Assembly: GCA_964462125.1 (NCBI GenBank)
Contig: CAYWXT010000085.1
Coordinates: forward strand, 1 to 20,474
Direction: 5' to 3'
Length of the DNA: 20,474 bases
From: JAWLFY01 sp964462125
GTDB taxonomy: Bacteria; Planctomycetota; Planctomycetia; Pirellulales; Pirellulaceae
Shown: positions 6,230-15,842 of the stretch, in pieces
How the letters are laid out: every line of letters starts with the position of its first letter
How positions within the stretch are numbered: position 1 is the first letter of the stretch
The notes under the pieces: model-generated
Databases searched by the model: none
The model's input: the letters and a program-made list of their open reading frames with translations, nothing else
What the model was told of the DNA's origin: nothing
Position numbers and translations under genes: made by a program

Positions 6230-7696
6230 TCAGGCGAGAATATCGCGGATCACATGGCCCTCCACATCGGTCAGCCGATACTGGCGGCCTTGGAAGCGGA
6301 ACGTCAGCCGCTTGTGGTCGATCCCCATCAGATGCAGCAGCGTTGCGTTGAAGTCGTGTACGTGGACGGGGTTCTCCGTGATCGTGTAGCCGATCTCGTC
6401 GGTCTCGCCGTAGCTCGTGCCCCCTTTTGTACCGCCGCCGGCGACCCACACGGTAAACGCATCCTTGTGGTGATCCCGACCGACCTTTCGATCGGTGCCG
6501 TCACCGGTTTCTCCCTGACCGAATGGCGTCCTACCGAATTCGGCCGACCAGACGACGAGCGTTTCATCCAGCAATCCTCGCTGCCGCAGATCAGCGATGA
6601 GCGCGGCGATCGGCCGATCGACCTCCTGCGCCTTGTTCGGCAGCCGTTTGAATACGTTGCCGTGCATGTCCCAGCCTTGATCGAACAGCTGCACCATCCG
6701 CACACCCCGCTCGACCAGCCGCCGGGCCAAAAGACAGTGGTTGGCAAAGCTCGTCTTGCCTGGTTCTGTTCCGTACATGCGGTGGGTGTGTTCCGATTCG
6801 TCCGATAGATCCATCAGATCGGGTACACTCGACTGCATTCGATAGGCGAGTTCGTACTGGGAGATTCGGGTGGCGATCTCGGGGTCGCTGACGTCCGCCA
6901 GTTGGACCTGGTTCAGCTCGTTGACGGCATCGATGATCGCCTTTCGGGACTCGACATCAACGCCTTGGGGGTTGGACAGGAACAGCACCGGGTCGCCCTG
7001 GCTGCGAAACTCGACCCCCTGATGAACCGACGGCAAGAAACCGCTGCCCCATGCCGGACTGCCGGCACCCAAGACGTTCCCGGTGATCAGGACGACGAAC
7101 CCCGGCAGATCCTGGTTCTCGGTACCCAACCCGTAGGTCATCCAGGATCCCAGGCTCGGCCGACCGAAGCGGCCGAATCCGCTGAGCATGAACATCTGCG
7201 CCGGGCCGTGGTTGAATTCGTCGGTGTGCAGCGATCGGATCATCGTGACCTCATCGGCCACCGACTGAAGTTCCGGCAACAGATTCGAGAACGCCAAGCC
7301 CGATTCGCCGCACGGTGTAAAGCCGAACCGCTTCTCACGCGGCGTCCCCAACAGCTTCGGCAGACTTCGGACGAAGGCGAACTTGCCCGATTCGAACAGC
7401 TCTTGCGGGCAATCCTCGCCGCTTCGCCGCTGCAGCTCCGGTTTGAAATCGAACAGGTCCAAATGGGAGGGAGCACCGACGAGGTGGATGTAGATGATCC
7501 GTTTGGCTCGCGGCGCGAAATGGGGCGATTTGGCCGCCAGGGGTCCATTTGCCAAGCCGGTTCCGTTCGGGGAACCCTGGGCGTCGCGTCCGAGCATTTC
7601 CGCCAAGGCAAACCCACCCAAGCCGAAGCCGGTTCGCTGGAATAAGGCTCGTCGACCGAACGCGGTCGGCTGCAGGGGAACATTTTGGTTGGACAT
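6230..7696 (-). CDS. DUF1501 family exported protein
   Basis: 488 aa. DUF1501 belongs to the alkaline-phosphatase-like superfamily; its reaction in planctomycetes is unknown. Visible landmarks are a twin-arginine-type N-terminus (GRRALFQRTGFGLGGFALAEM, likely Tat export), RIIYIHLVGAPSHLDLFDFKP, MIRSLHTDEFNHGPAQ, QGWDMHGN, VVWSAEFGRTPFGQG, GRDHHKDAFTVWVAGGG and the C-terminal VHVHDFNATLLHLMGIDH. The conserved Asp/His residues of these motifs are candidate metal ligands. The ATG at 7696 (MSNQN) is preferred to a TTG five codons earlier; its ribosome binding site is weak. It follows the PSCyt/DUF1553 gene by 34 nt and is surely in the same operon. Such pairs are often tied to polysaccharide or sulfated-sugar use in planctomycetes, but no sulfatase is seen here. 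Confidence 0.92.
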   Translation of the reverse strand: MSNQNVPLQPTAFGRRALFQRTGFGLGGFALAEMLGRDAQGSPNGTGLANGPLAAKSPHFAPRAKRIIYIHLVGAPSHLDLFDFKPELQRRSGEDCPQELFESGKFAFVRSLPKLLGTPREKRFGFTPCGESGLAFSNLLPELQSVADEVTMIRSLHTDEFNHGPAQMFMLSGFGRFGRPSLGSWMTYGLGTENQDLPGFVVLITGNVLGAGSPAWGSGFLPSVHQGVEFRSQGDPVLFLSNPQGVDVESRKAIIDAVNELNQVQLADVSDPEIATRISQYELAYRMQSSVPDLMDLSDESEHTHRMYGTEPGKTSFANHCLLARRLVERGVRMVQLFDQGWDMHGNVFKRLPNKAQEVDRPIAALIADLRQRGLLDETLVVWSAEFGRTPFGQGETGDGTDRKVGRDHHKDAFTVWVAGGGTKGGTSYGETDEIGYTITENPVHVHDFNATLLHLMGIDHKRLTFRFQGRQYRLTDVEGHVIRDILA

Positions 7697-7730
7697 CGAT
7701 CTCACGTACAAAGCATCTCTGGTCGCACCA

Positions 7731-10700
7731 CTACAAACTCATCGTTTCATCCAGATTCAACAGGGCGTTGGCGACAGCGAACCAGGCCGCCAGTTCCGCC
7801 TTCGCTTCCGTTCTGGGCTGCCAACCGCCCATGGGAACCGACGTCCGCTGCTGTACCAGGCGCGGCTCGTCGGAGATCCGCCCGCGTTCTCGCTTTAACA
7901 GATCGAGCAGCAACCCGATTTCCGCGTCACTTGGAGAACGGGCCACCGCCAGGCGAAACGCGTGCCGCATCCGCGCCCGGTCGGAGTCTCGCGGCGACTC
8001 CATCAGTATCCGATCGGCGAGTCCCAACGCCATCTCGGTGTAAGCGGGGTCGTTCAACAGGGTGAGCGCCTGCAGCGGTGTATTCGTCCGCGGCCGTTGG
8101 GCGGTACAGGACCCGCGGTCGGGCGCATCGAAGTTCACGAAACTGGGATAGGGAGCCGCCCGCTTGAAGACGACGTAGATGCCGCGCCGAAAACGGTCCC
8201 CATCGGGCGCGGTCTTCCACGTCGGCTGGTTCCGTCCCACACTCCGCCACACGTTGTCAGGCTGGTAGGGCATCACCGGCGGGCCCGACATCTGGTCCGA
8301 CAAAAGCCCGCTGATCGCGAGCGCATTGTCACGCACCAGTTCCCCTGGCAATCGGAAACGGGGCCCCCGTGAAAGTAGGCGGTTGTCGGGATCAACGGCG
8401 AGTAACTCCGGCGTCGCCCGCGCTGATTGGCGGAATGTCGACGACATCACGATCTGCTTCAGCACATGCTTCATCGACCAGCCCGAATCGATCAATTCAC
8501 GGGCCAACCAATCGAGCAGTTCCGGATGGACCGGCTCTTCCGCCTGCGTCCCAAAATCTTCCGGAGTTGAGACGATTCCCGTGCCGAACAGTTCGCTCCA
8601 CCAACGGTTGACCGTGACGCGCGCCAACAGCGGGTTCGCCGGGGAGGTCAGCCACCGCGCGAGCTCCAGCCGATCACCGGTCGGCTCGATCGATTCGTCT
8701 CGTGGCAACACTTCCGGTGTCCCAGCCCGTACCCGCTCGCCTGGGCTCTCGTAATTACCCCGCTTCATGACGAATGTTTCGCGCGGTGCTTCCATCTCGA
8801 CCATCACCAGCGTCGTGTCCGGCTGCAAACGTTCGAGTTCCTCTTGAACTCGCGTGATCTTCCGGTCGAGTTGCTGCCGCCGCGGGTCGTGGCGGTCGAA
8901 GGCGGCTCTGAGCTGTTCACGTTCTTCGTCCGAGGGCGCCTCCTGGGCCGCCAGGTCGAGCACCTGCTGGTCCAGTCCGACCAGTCGCCGATCACCGTGG
9001 TGCAGGGTGACCTTGGGCTTGCCGTAGACGCGGCCGCGTCCAAAGTGTTGAACCAACCGGACCCGCAACTGCTCGATTTCGTCCTGGGGCTCGATCGGTT
9101 CGGCGAACCGGAACCGTGCCCAGTGGGGCTCGCCGAACTGCGGTGCAAAGGCCCATCCGGTTTTCAGGTCGCCGTCAATGGCATTGCTGACGTCCCAGTT
9201 CTTTTGAGAAAAGTCGGCCACGGGGCCGACCAGTTCGATTTCGCGCGGCGAGCCGTCGGACAACCCTTCGACAATCAGCTCGTTGAGGATCACGTTGGTT
9301 CGCTCGGGATCGCCCCGCCCAGGGCCGCCGCCGGGAATCGAGTCGTCGGTAAGGGCGTCGATCCGTACCGCGCCGATGGGCGCATCGCCGACCGTGAACG
9401 TGAATGTGTGCTCAACCTTGTCGGGAACCTCGCCCGACAACAAAATCGCACCGTCATCGAGAATCTGATACGACTCCTCGCCCGAGGTGTGAAACGACTC
9501 CGGCCGCGAGGGGTGCCAGCCGTCTCCCGCCTCCACCGCCGCGCGAACCGCAGCCAACCAGCGACGGAACTCGGTGCCGCTTGAGTCATCCAGTGACATC
9601 CGCTGCTGCTCCAGCTCGTGAAGTTTTTGCTGCAGATCTTCACGTGTCTCGGCCGCGGGACCGCGAAGCGGCAGCTCCATCGTCGGACCATAGAAATCCC
9701 AGGTCACTCCCGAGGTGTTTTTGACCTCCAGCGGCGTGTTGTTGAAGTAAGCAAAGACTCGGTAATAGTCTTCCTGGGTGAACGGGTCGTACTTATGGTC
9801 GTGGCACTGGGCGCACTCGAGGGTCGTTCCCAGGAACACCGTGGCGGTGGTGTTCACCCGGTCGACGACCTGGTTCACCCGGTTCGCTTCCGGGTCGACG
9901 CCCGCTTCGACGTTGCAGGTCGTCATGCGATGAAACCCCGTCGCGATCCGCTGCTCGACTGTCGCGTTCGGCAGCAGATCACCGGCGATTTGCTCGATCA
10001 CGAATTGGTCGAACGGCATGTCTTCGTTGAGTGCCTGGATGACCCAGTCTCGATAGGCCCAGTTGTCACGGATTTGATCCGCCTGGAACCCGTTGCTGTC
10101 GGCGTAGCGGGCCAGATCGAGCCAGGGAATAGCCCACCGCTCGCCGAACCGCTGTGACTGCAACAAGCGGTCAACGGCTTGTTCATAAGCGTCGCTCGAC
10201 CGATCCGCGACGAAACGCTCGACCTCTTGTGGCGTCGGCGGCAAACCGATCAGCGCGAGCGAGACACGGCGGAGCAAGCGCGCACGATCCGCTTCCGGCA
10301 ACGGCGTCAAATCGTCCAACGCCAGACGCTGCGAGACGAATGCATCGATCGGATGCGCGGCTTCGGCCGTTTCCGGGCTCGCCAATGGCCGCGGCCGCGC
10401 CAGCGGTTGATACGCCCAGTGCCTGGGCTCGGCCAGCTCCTCGGGCCAGACGGCTCCCGCGTCGATCCACTGCCGGATGACGGCGATCTCCTTCGTTGAC
10501 AGCGGTTGACCATCCAACGGCATCAGGTCACCGGCGTGCTCATCGACCAGCCGCATCATGAGCAAACTCGCATCAGCCGCACCCGGCTCGACGACCGCCC
10601 CGCCCGAGTGCAATACCGACTCGCGCCGATTGAGCTGCAATCCGGCCTCTTGGTTCTTAGTCCCATGACATCGAAAACAATGACGCCGCAGGATCGGCTG

Positions 10701-10895
10701 CACGTCACGAGCAAAGCTCACCCGCGACTGCTCCTCCCCCCGTGCCGTTTCCTCGGTGAAACCAACGCCCGTCGTCACGACCACGAGGAAAAAAATGACC
10801 AGCGGAATCCCGAAGGTGTGTAGCTTGACGCGACGTTGGGCAGGGGCTGAGAAATACATATTCACGACCGAGGGGGGTTGGCAGGTTGCTCGCAT
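7731..10895 (-). CDS. PSCyt1-PSCyt2(DUF1549)-DUF1553 planctomycete cytochrome-like protein
   Basis: 1054 aa, exported. The N-terminus has a hydrophobic signal/anchor at about residues 27-45. Residues 58-150 are the PSCyt1 c-type-cytochrome-like domain with one haem motif, CFRCH (73-77), and LMPLDGQPLS, where Met could be a ligand. Residues about 180-390 are DUF1549 (PSCyt2), with a second CxxCH in LECAQCHDHKYDPFTQEDYY (361-365). The middle (about 500-720) is a galactose-binding-like beta region plus a charged predicted coiled coil (RQQLDRKITRVQEELERLQ). DUF1553 follows at about 740-1000 (NRWWSELFGTGIV, STFRQSA, NTPLQALTLLNDP). The ATG at 10895 has an excellent GGAGG 5 nt upstream; ATG 10859 is an alternative. 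The protein is presumed to transfer electrons with, or act with, the DUF1501 product. Its reaction is unknown. Confidence 0.93.
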   Translation of the reverse strand: MRATCQPPSVVNMYFSAPAQRRVKLHTFGIPLVIFFLVVVTTGVGFTEETARGEEQSRVSFARDVQPILRRHCFRCHGTKNQEAGLQLNRRESVLHSGGAVVEPGAADASLLMMRLVDEHAGDLMPLDGQPLSTKEIAVIRQWIDAGAVWPEELAEPRHWAYQPLARPRPLASPETAEAAHPIDAFVSQRLALDDLTPLPEADRARLLRRVSLALIGLPPTPQEVERFVADRSSDAYEQAVDRLLQSQRFGERWAIPWLDLARYADSNGFQADQIRDNWAYRDWVIQALNEDMPFDQFVIEQIAGDLLPNATVEQRIATGFHRMTTCNVEAGVDPEANRVNQVVDRVNTTATVFLGTTLECAQCHDHKYDPFTQEDYYRVFAYFNNTPLEVKNTSGVTWDFYGPTMELPLRGPAAETREDLQQKLHELEQQRMSLDDSSGTEFRRWLAAVRAAVEAGDGWHPSRPESFHTSGEESYQILDDGAILLSGEVPDKVEHTFTFTVGDAPIGAVRIDALTDDSIPGGGPGRGDPERTNVILNELIVEGLSDGSPREIELVGPVADFSQKNWDVSNAIDGDLKTGWAFAPQFGEPHWARFRFAEPIEPQDEIEQLRVRLVQHFGRGRVYGKPKVTLHHGDRRLVGLDQQVLDLAAQEAPSDEEREQLRAAFDRHDPRRQQLDRKITRVQEELERLQPDTTLVMVEMEAPRETFVMKRGNYESPGERVRAGTPEVLPRDESIEPTGDRLELARWLTSPANPLLARVTVNRWWSELFGTGIVSTPEDFGTQAEEPVHPELLDWLARELIDSGWSMKHVLKQIVMSSTFRQSARATPELLAVDPDNRLLSRGPRFRLPGELVRDNALAISGLLSDQMSGPPVMPYQPDNVWRSVGRNQPTWKTAPDGDRFRRGIYVVFKRAAPYPSFVNFDAPDRGSCTAQRPRTNTPLQALTLLNDPAYTEMALGLADRILMESPRDSDRARMRHAFRLAVARSPSDAEIGLLLDLLKRERGRISDEPRLVQQRTSVPMGGWQPRTEAKAELAAWFAVANALLNLDETMSL

Positions 10896-10931
10896 TCTAC
10901 CCTCCCGTGGGTGCGGAGCCCATACGGAGGC

Positions 10932-11250
10932 CTATTGCTCGAGATTCGTTCCCGCGATCGCCTCCCAAAACCTCGCCTGCACCGGCCACCGCTCCGCCTC
11001 ATCCATTGCGTCATACCAGTTGGGGATAACTTCAAGCCGATAAAGGCTCAGCCCGGTGATGTCGAGGTAAAGATGATTCTCGCGGGCGAGCTCCAGCATT
11101 TTTTTGAGACGGGCAAGCTCGGCCGAATCGACCTCGTCCGGCCCCTTCATGTAAGTGCCGAACCGCAGGTGGACCCGCACCACGTTCGCCCCAAGGTTCC
11201 GCATCTCTCGGAAGTCCCGCTCGATCGTAAATCGCTGGAATTGCACTTCG
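10932..11250 (-). pseudogene. Remnant of a glycoside-hydrolase-like (cellulase/GH5-type) protein
   Basis: Just after the VWA gene's stop, an open frame of about 106 codons reads like the N-terminal barrel region of a planctomycete GH5-like protein: RDFREMRNLGANVVRVHLRFG, then HLYLDITGLSLYRLEVIPNWY and ERWPVQARFWEAIAG. LGANVVRxH is the typical second-strand motif, and WYD...ERW...ARFWEAIA is a pattern of such proteins. The fragment ends at a stop (10932) right after ARFWEAIAGTNLEQ. The catalytic Glu residues, expected further downstream, are missing. Upstream, the frame continues into the VWA gene, where it no longer resembles the family, and there is no good start. It is therefore truncated at both ends, most likely a decayed gene. 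A small expressed ORF is less likely. Family resemblance is from memory, not a search. Confidence 0.6.
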
Positions 11251-13587
11251 CTACACCAGTCCGGCGCGTTTGCGTAACCACCATTCCAAAGCCAACAGGA
11301 CGAGTACGGCAGTGAACCAATAGTAGGACTGCCAAAGCACGTAATCGGACTCGACAATCCGGCCGGTCGACAGGGGTTTCAGTTCCTCCAGCAACCGCTC
11401 GGCCGATGACTCGTGCACGTACACGCCACCGCCCGCTTCGGCCAATTGGGCAACGGTGTCCCGATCGAGGCTGACGCGTTCAAACTCGGCCGACTCACGG
11501 GACGCGACCCAGATCGGTGTTGACGCTTGCAGGGCGGCGGAGTCGAAGCCGCTGGCACGAACCTTCACCTCGTAGCGTCCCGACTCCAGCGGCGGTGTCG
11601 AACCATCGTAGGTTCCGCGTGCTGGATCATCCGCCGAGAGCGGGACGGTAGCGATTACCTGGTCCCCGCTGACGATCAGCGCGTCGACCGTCGCATCTCC
11701 GATCGGCTCGCCCCCGGTATCCTGCAACCGTGCCCGCACGCGTGCCCGATCCCCGGGAGTGTATTCGATCCGATCGGTTCCGATCGCGACAAAGTCGTCG
11801 CTGGCCGAATAAGGAGGCGGCATCGCGGCGGTGACCAACTGGTTCCAGAACCGGGCGTGAAAGCGGTCGGCTACCTTGTACCGCCACCGCCAGGTTTGCC
11901 CGGCGGCGAGATAAAAAACGCGGCCGGCACCGAACAGCCGGGTGACCAGCCAAGGGTGCCGCCGGCCGTCCCGCCCGATCGCTTCCCCCCAAACCTCCGC
12001 GTCCTCCTTGGCAACCGACGGGACGACGCCAACGGGCGGTGGCAACCGTCGCCAAAAGGCTGCCAAGTCATCGGACCGCCCTCTCAGGTTCAAGATCGGA
12101 TGTTCGCGTCCCCGCGAGGTCGGCTGCACGAACCGCACCTCCGGTCGCTCGCGGTCGAGGTGACGCACCGGTACCAGATCCCCGAGTTCAGTTGCCGCCA
12201 GTTCGCGAACGCGATCGTAACGGCCGTCGATGATGATCAGGCCGCCCCCGCGGGTGACGAAGTCGGTGAACCGGAACATTGCAGCGCTGTCAAAGTGCCG
12301 TACTGGGATCTCGCCGAGCACGACCGCGTCATAGCGCGCCATCGCCTCTCGCGTCGCCGGTAACTCTCCGGGCTGGTCGCCCCAAGCCGGCTGCGCCAAG
12401 TCGGTGCCGGCGCCAATCAGTACCGCGTCGACCTCCCAACGTGGATCCCGCTCAAACAAGTTCCGCAAATAACGGATCTCCCAACGACTCGAACCATCCA
12501 ACACAAGCAACCGTCGTTCCCGCGTCGAGGCGGCGACACGGAAATCAAAAGCGTTGTTCTTCTCGGTCATCTCTCCTGCCACCGGTTCCACCATCGCCCG
12601 CATTTCCAGCACGACCGTGTTCCGTTTGACCCGTCGCGAAAGCCCCGCCAGCCGGTCCTCCACGATGGGACCGATCTCAACATCGAAGGGGATCGTTTGC
12701 CTGCCGTCGGCGTCGATCGAAACCGTTTCACGCCAAACGGTTTCGGCGAACGCTTCCAGACGAAGATTCACTGTCGAGTCGGCCAACCCAAAATGTTTCA
12801 ATACGATTTCCCCGGTAAGACGCCCGTCGGAGGCGACGCTATCGGGGTGGACCACCGACATCACGCCGACATCGGTCGGCTCCTGCTCGCTGCCGATGCC
12901 GACGGTGTGAAGTGACGTAGTCGCAGCGGTGCGCTGAGCCACATCGAGCGCCGATCGCCCGGTCGTATCGCGCCCATCGGTCAGCAAAACCGTCGCGCGA
13001 CGGATCGCGGTGGGGTCGGCGTCGGGTGCCGTCGAATCGGCCCCTGTTTCTGGATCGATACCGCGAGGATTCTCGAACACCGACGACAAGTCGGTTGAAT
13101 CACCGGTCGCCTCCAGTTCCCCCAGCGTCAACTCATCGAGCTCCTGGGCCGAGGACCAGACGGTGCGCGGAGACCCGCTGGAAAACTCAACCACGTCGAT
13201 CTCATGCGTCTGCCGCAGTGACTCGATCCAGCCGGCGCGGGTTGAATCGCCCGCGAGCAATTCTGTTGCCCGTTGCAACCGGGACGGGCTCGACTCCGAC
13301 TCGGTACTGTCGCTCAATGACATGCTTTGCGAAACGTCCACGGCAAAGGTCACATGGCCAAGGGTGCCGAAGACCTGACGCCGGTGCCATACCGGTCCAG
13401 CGAGGATCAATAACACCAACGCCACCGCAGATCCCCGCAGCCCCGGCAACAACCAACGGTAGGGTGACGCCAGCGTCCTCGTCTCACGCAGGTACAGGGC
13501 CATCACCGCGAGCACCGCCACGGCCGTAACAGCGACGACGACGCTGAGTGACCAGTCACCGGCAAATCGCAGCGTGCTACTACTCAT
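11251..13587 (-). CDS. Membrane-anchored VWA and GATase1-like protein of the MoxR-VWA module
   Basis: 778 aa. Two membrane segments (residues about 13-32 and 50-67) precede a VWA domain with an intact MIDAS, HVTFAVDVSQSMS (D84, S86, S88), and ATVLLTDGRDTTG. A beta-sandwich region follows, then a class I glutamine-amidotransferase-like fold: RLLVLDGSSRWEIRYLRNLF, YDAVVLGEIP, FVTRGGGLIIIDGRYD. A further beta-rich region precedes a C-terminal membrane helix (WFTAVLVLLALEWWLRKR). No catalytic Cys-His-Glu triad is evident, so the fold is probably structural. I chose the ATG at 13587: it overlaps the preceding stop as ATGA and has GGGG upstream. A longer frame to 13683 lies inside the previous gene. 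It is the third gene of the DUF58/BatA-like/VWA operon. Its role (stress-related chaperone, complex assembly) is inferred from the family. Confidence 0.88.
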   Translation of the reverse strand: MSSSTLRFAGDWSLSVVVAVTAVAVLAVMALYLRETRTLASPYRWLLPGLRGSAVALVLLILAGPVWHRRQVFGTLGHVTFAVDVSQSMSLSDSTESESSPSRLQRATELLAGDSTRAGWIESLRQTHEIDVVEFSSGSPRTVWSSAQELDELTLGELEATGDSTDLSSVFENPRGIDPETGADSTAPDADPTAIRRATVLLTDGRDTTGRSALDVAQRTAATTSLHTVGIGSEQEPTDVGVMSVVHPDSVASDGRLTGEIVLKHFGLADSTVNLRLEAFAETVWRETVSIDADGRQTIPFDVEIGPIVEDRLAGLSRRVKRNTVVLEMRAMVEPVAGEMTEKNNAFDFRVAASTRERRLLVLDGSSRWEIRYLRNLFERDPRWEVDAVLIGAGTDLAQPAWGDQPGELPATREAMARYDAVVLGEIPVRHFDSAAMFRFTDFVTRGGGLIIIDGRYDRVRELAATELGDLVPVRHLDRERPEVRFVQPTSRGREHPILNLRGRSDDLAAFWRRLPPPVGVVPSVAKEDAEVWGEAIGRDGRRHPWLVTRLFGAGRVFYLAAGQTWRWRYKVADRFHARFWNQLVTAAMPPPYSASDDFVAIGTDRIEYTPGDRARVRARLQDTGGEPIGDATVDALIVSGDQVIATVPLSADDPARGTYDGSTPPLESGRYEVKVRASGFDSAALQASTPIWVASRESAEFERVSLDRDTVAQLAEAGGGVYVHESSAERLLEELKPLSTGRIVESDYVLWQSYYWFTAVLVLLALEWWLRKRAGLV

Positions 13588-15842
13588 CCGATCCCCACCC
13601 CGGTGCGCCGCAGGCGAGTCCGTTGGGCGACCAGCAATTCTCCGACCATCACCCCAAGCAGCCCCACCAACAGCCAACGCCAAATCTCCCGCCCGAATCG
13701 CTGCGTCGTCTCGTCGGTCTGCAGTGTCTTTACATCGGTATACACCTTGCCGCCGAAGCTCTGGGCAAACGCGTCGATCCGATCTGGGGGGGCGGCGCGG
13801 AGCTGAGATTCATCGGCCTCGACCTCGGCAACCCTCAATGTCATCTCCGAAAGCAAATCCCCTGAGTCGTGATCGACCAACCGGCGGAAGCGGTAAACCC
13901 CAGGCCGTTCGGCACGGGGATAGACCAGCCTCTCCTTGGGTGCGGCAACCGGCGAGACCTTCGTTTCCGTCTCCCCAGGTGCCTCCACCGTGTAGGTCAC
14001 CTCCAGCGACTGTTGGTCTCGTTCCGACCATTGCTCGCCCAGTTCTGACAATTCGGTGAAGTCACTCAGCGGCACCCGTATCGACTCGCCGACCCTCACG
14101 TTGACATCGGCCCGCGTCCGGGCGAGCGACATCATGAGTTGTTGCATCATTGGGACGAAAATCGGCCGCAGCGGCAGATTGCTCCACTTCGGATCCGAAG
14201 GAATCGCGAACTGAACGACCTGCCCCTGCCCCTGCGCATGGGCAACGACCAACGGCCCGCCGCCGGCAAGTTCCAGCAATACCCTCGACGCTTGATCCTC
14301 CCCGCGCGGCTGCAACTCGCGATAGGCAACCACGCCGACCTGGTCCAACGGACGCCGGTCTCCCGGACGAAGCAGCGCCCAAGGTGAATACTGAGAATTG
14401 GGCTCTCCAACACGCAACGGCGAGACGTCGGACTGGTTGAGATCATCCGGATCGCCGGTGCGGTCCCCGAGTCGGGCCGGCATTTGAAGTGGTTTTTCGT
14501 CGCTGCCCCACGGTCGGTTGTAGCGTGGCGCGTCGACCAAGTCGCCATCGAACACGACAAGAGAACCGCCGTCGTTGACGAGTGCCGCGACGGCCGCTTC
14601 CGCCTCGGTATCGAGCGAAGCGACATTGGCGAGGATCACCACGTCAGGCGGATCGTCCCCAAGTTCCGATGCGACCTGGCCGCCGCGGACGGTTCGCGTC
14701 CGGATCGCCTCGACGCGGTCGTCTCCGGTGAACAGAAACGGGCTCAGCGCGATCGATAAAAAGTCGGTCTCGCCCCACAACGGGTCTGAACTCGGCTCGC
14801 CATCGACCAACAGAACGTCAATCTCTCGGATCACCTCAACGGCCAGCCGCCGTCGATTGTCCTCCGACAGCGCATCGGCGATTTCGATGGCCACGCTCAG
14901 TTCATGAATCCCTGGACCATCGAGCTGGTGGGTTGTGCGAGCGGTCGCCGTGCCCCGTGGCGGCAAACTGACGAGGCCGGAATCGAACGCCTTGCCGTCG
15001 ACCATCCATCGCACGTCAATGTTGCTCGCCGGCGTATCGCTGGCGCTGCGAATCCGGGCGGCGATCGTGAACGGCCGGCCAGCGACGATGGCCGGTGATT
15101 CGACCTCCAACGAATCGACCGACAGATTCATCAGCGAGTCCGCGTCCTCGCCCAAGTTCCAAAAGCTGACGATCGGTCGGGGTTCGGCCGACTGCCATTG
15201 CCGGGCGAGTCTCACCAGGGACGCCATCAAACCGTCGTCCAGATCGCGGCTCTGGAAATCGCTGGCGAGCAAGATCCGCCGCTGAGAAAAAGACGCTTCC
15301 TCGGCGGCTTCCAAGGCCTCCCCGATCGCTGCTTCCAGATCGGCCGGACCGGCCGCCGCGGTTAGCTGGCGGACCTGTCCCAGCGCCTGCTGGACCCCCA
15401 TCCGCGATGGAATCTCCCCGAGCCGGCTGGTTCGGATCAACATCACTTCGTCCTGCCGCGACATTCCTGCCAGCCGGTCCGAGAGCCCCTGTTTGAGCTT
15501 TTCGATTCGCGAGGCCCCACCGCTCCCCCGCGCCCCCATCGAGCGGCTGTCGTCGATCACCAACACCAGCGATTGCGGGGCCTCGCCCGGCAACGCCTGG
15601 AACCCGGTCAACACCGGTCGAGCCAAAAGGAACGCGAGCAAGATCGGAATCATGCAGCGGAGGCAAAGCAGCAGCCAGTGCGACCAGCGGATCCGCCGCT
15701 GGTTAACGCGGATCACGCTCTCCAAAAGATGCATCGCTCCCCAATCCACCGTCGTGAAGCGGCTGCGGAATAGCAGATGAATCGCCAGCGGCACGATGAA
15801 TGCCAAACTGCCGGCCGCCAGCATCCCATTGAGAAACGTCAA
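13584..15842 (-). CDS. BatA-like membrane protein with VWA domain (TTG start)
   Basis: 752 aa. The N-terminus, once the TTG at 15842 is read as Met, is MTFLNGMLAAGSLAFIVPLAIHLLF, the typical BatA (aerotolerance regulator N-terminal, PF07584) opening. A second helix follows at about residues 56-76 (WLLLCLRCMIPILLAFLLA). The VWA domain has MIDAS LVLVIDDSRSMG (D97, S99, S101). A beta region and a GATase1-like part (DVLLVDGEPSSDPLWGE, DVVILANVASL, LVNDGGSLVVFDGD) come next, and a C-terminal helix near residues 722-742. The start overlaps the DUF58 stop as TTGA, with GGAG 9 nt upstream. An ATG at 15917 is possible but would add 25 unrelated residues inside DUF58. Expected partners are MoxR and the two flanking VWA-type proteins. 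Confidence 0.88.
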   Translation of the reverse strand: MTFLNGMLAAGSLAFIVPLAIHLLFRSRFTTVDWGAMHLLESVIRVNQRRIRWSHWLLLCLRCMIPILLAFLLARPVLTGFQALPGEAPQSLVLVIDDSRSMGARGSGGASRIEKLKQGLSDRLAGMSRQDEVMLIRTSRLGEIPSRMGVQQALGQVRQLTAAAGPADLEAAIGEALEAAEEASFSQRRILLASDFQSRDLDDGLMASLVRLARQWQSAEPRPIVSFWNLGEDADSLMNLSVDSLEVESPAIVAGRPFTIAARIRSASDTPASNIDVRWMVDGKAFDSGLVSLPPRGTATARTTHQLDGPGIHELSVAIEIADALSEDNRRRLAVEVIREIDVLLVDGEPSSDPLWGETDFLSIALSPFLFTGDDRVEAIRTRTVRGGQVASELGDDPPDVVILANVASLDTEAEAAVAALVNDGGSLVVFDGDLVDAPRYNRPWGSDEKPLQMPARLGDRTGDPDDLNQSDVSPLRVGEPNSQYSPWALLRPGDRRPLDQVGVVAYRELQPRGEDQASRVLLELAGGGPLVVAHAQGQGQVVQFAIPSDPKWSNLPLRPIFVPMMQQLMMSLARTRADVNVRVGESIRVPLSDFTELSELGEQWSERDQQSLEVTYTVEAPGETETKVSPVAAPKERLVYPRAERPGVYRFRRLVDHDSGDLLSEMTLRVAEVEADESQLRAAPPDRIDAFAQSFGGKVYTDVKTLQTDETTQRFGREIWRWLLVGLLGVMVGELLVAQRTRLRRTGVGIG

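Noticed and set aside
9800..9830. A separate cytochrome c gene suggested by the second CxxCH
   Set aside because: This CxxCH (CAQCHDHKYDPF) is the normal conserved motif inside DUF1549, continuous with the large protein.
15016..15666. 216-codon minus-strand frame inside the BatA-like gene
   Set aside because: Alternative frame of the same strand, Gly/Arg-rich. The BatA/VWA frame is clearly the coding one.
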